DNA from: Chiridota heheva
Taxonomy: Eukaryota; Echinodermata; Holothuroidea; Apodida; Chiridotidae
Reading direction: 5' to 3'
Length of the DNA: 64,000 bases
NCBI GenBank assembly: GCA_020152595.1
Contig: JAIGNY010002073.1
Span: 124,001 to 188,000, forward strand
How positions within the stretch are numbered: position 1 is the stretch's first letter; every line of letters starts with the position of its first letter. The notes below the pieces were generated by a model. The model ran no database searches. It saw nothing but the letters and a program-made list of their open reading frames with translations, and was not told where the DNA came from. Shown here one piece after another: positions 63,940-64,000 of this stretch. The position numbers and the translations under genes are program-made.

Positions 63940-64000
63940 CTTTGCTGTATAGGCAAATAAGTGCCTATACCCCCTACGCTACATGGCCACTCACCTTGAT

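Overview
The window is metazoan nuclear DNA: A+T-rich, with GT-AG introns, two multi-exon genes and a heavy load of decayed transposable elements. The repeat mix (I-like and CR1/L2-like LINEs, a DIRS retrotransposon, several small hAT families, a DUF4371-type hAT transposase relic, GC-rich minisatellites) suggests a marine invertebrate. I cannot tell echinoderm, hemichordate or lophotrochozoan from sequence alone.

Only two host genes can be supported, both on the + strand. The first is a PHF12 (Pf1) orthologue, 8942-28406: twelve exons with the second PHD finger, the Sin3/MRG-binding middle region and the C-terminal FHA-like domain. Its 5' exons, including PHD1, lie upstream of the window or are missing. 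Two one-base frameshifts, both in short homopolymers, interrupt it. The second is a complete PIGL orthologue, 42267-56900: seven exons, 261 residues, the GlcNAc-PI de-N-acetylase of GPI-anchor synthesis. One is a chromatin repressor subunit and the other an ER enzyme; I see no functional link between them.

Layout. 1-3290: minisatellite, dispersed repeats, no gene. 3290-8546: an I-like LINE split by a 1.2 kb hAT element. 8942-28406: PHF12, with LINE ORF1 fragments (12.5-14.0 and 15.1-15.5 kb), a CR1/L2 relic split by another hAT element (18.97-20.83 kb), and a 3 kb palindromic satellite split by a hAT element (22.5-25.6 kb). 28434-32350: an internally deleted DIRS element, 27 bp past the PHF12 stop. 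32.4-37.6 kb: non-coding, with a 1.35 kb dispersed repeat. 37.65-38.77 kb: a large 21-bp minisatellite. 38.77-39.83 kb: a 5'-truncated CR1/L2 LINE. 40-42 kb: simple and tandem repeats. 42267-56900: PIGL; intron 1 holds a DUF4371 hAT relic, a reverse-strand LINE and at least four small DNA elements, intron 2 an I-like LINE tail, and the last intron 0.7 kb of AT satellite. 56.9-64 kb: no gene, two approximately 1 kb hAT-like elements and a second full-length copy of the 1.35 kb repeat.

I found no clearly new biological system. The most informative structures are the DIRS element with a readable internal complementary region, the hAT insertions with 8-bp target duplications, the hairpin-module satellite, and the homopolymer frameshifts in PHF12.
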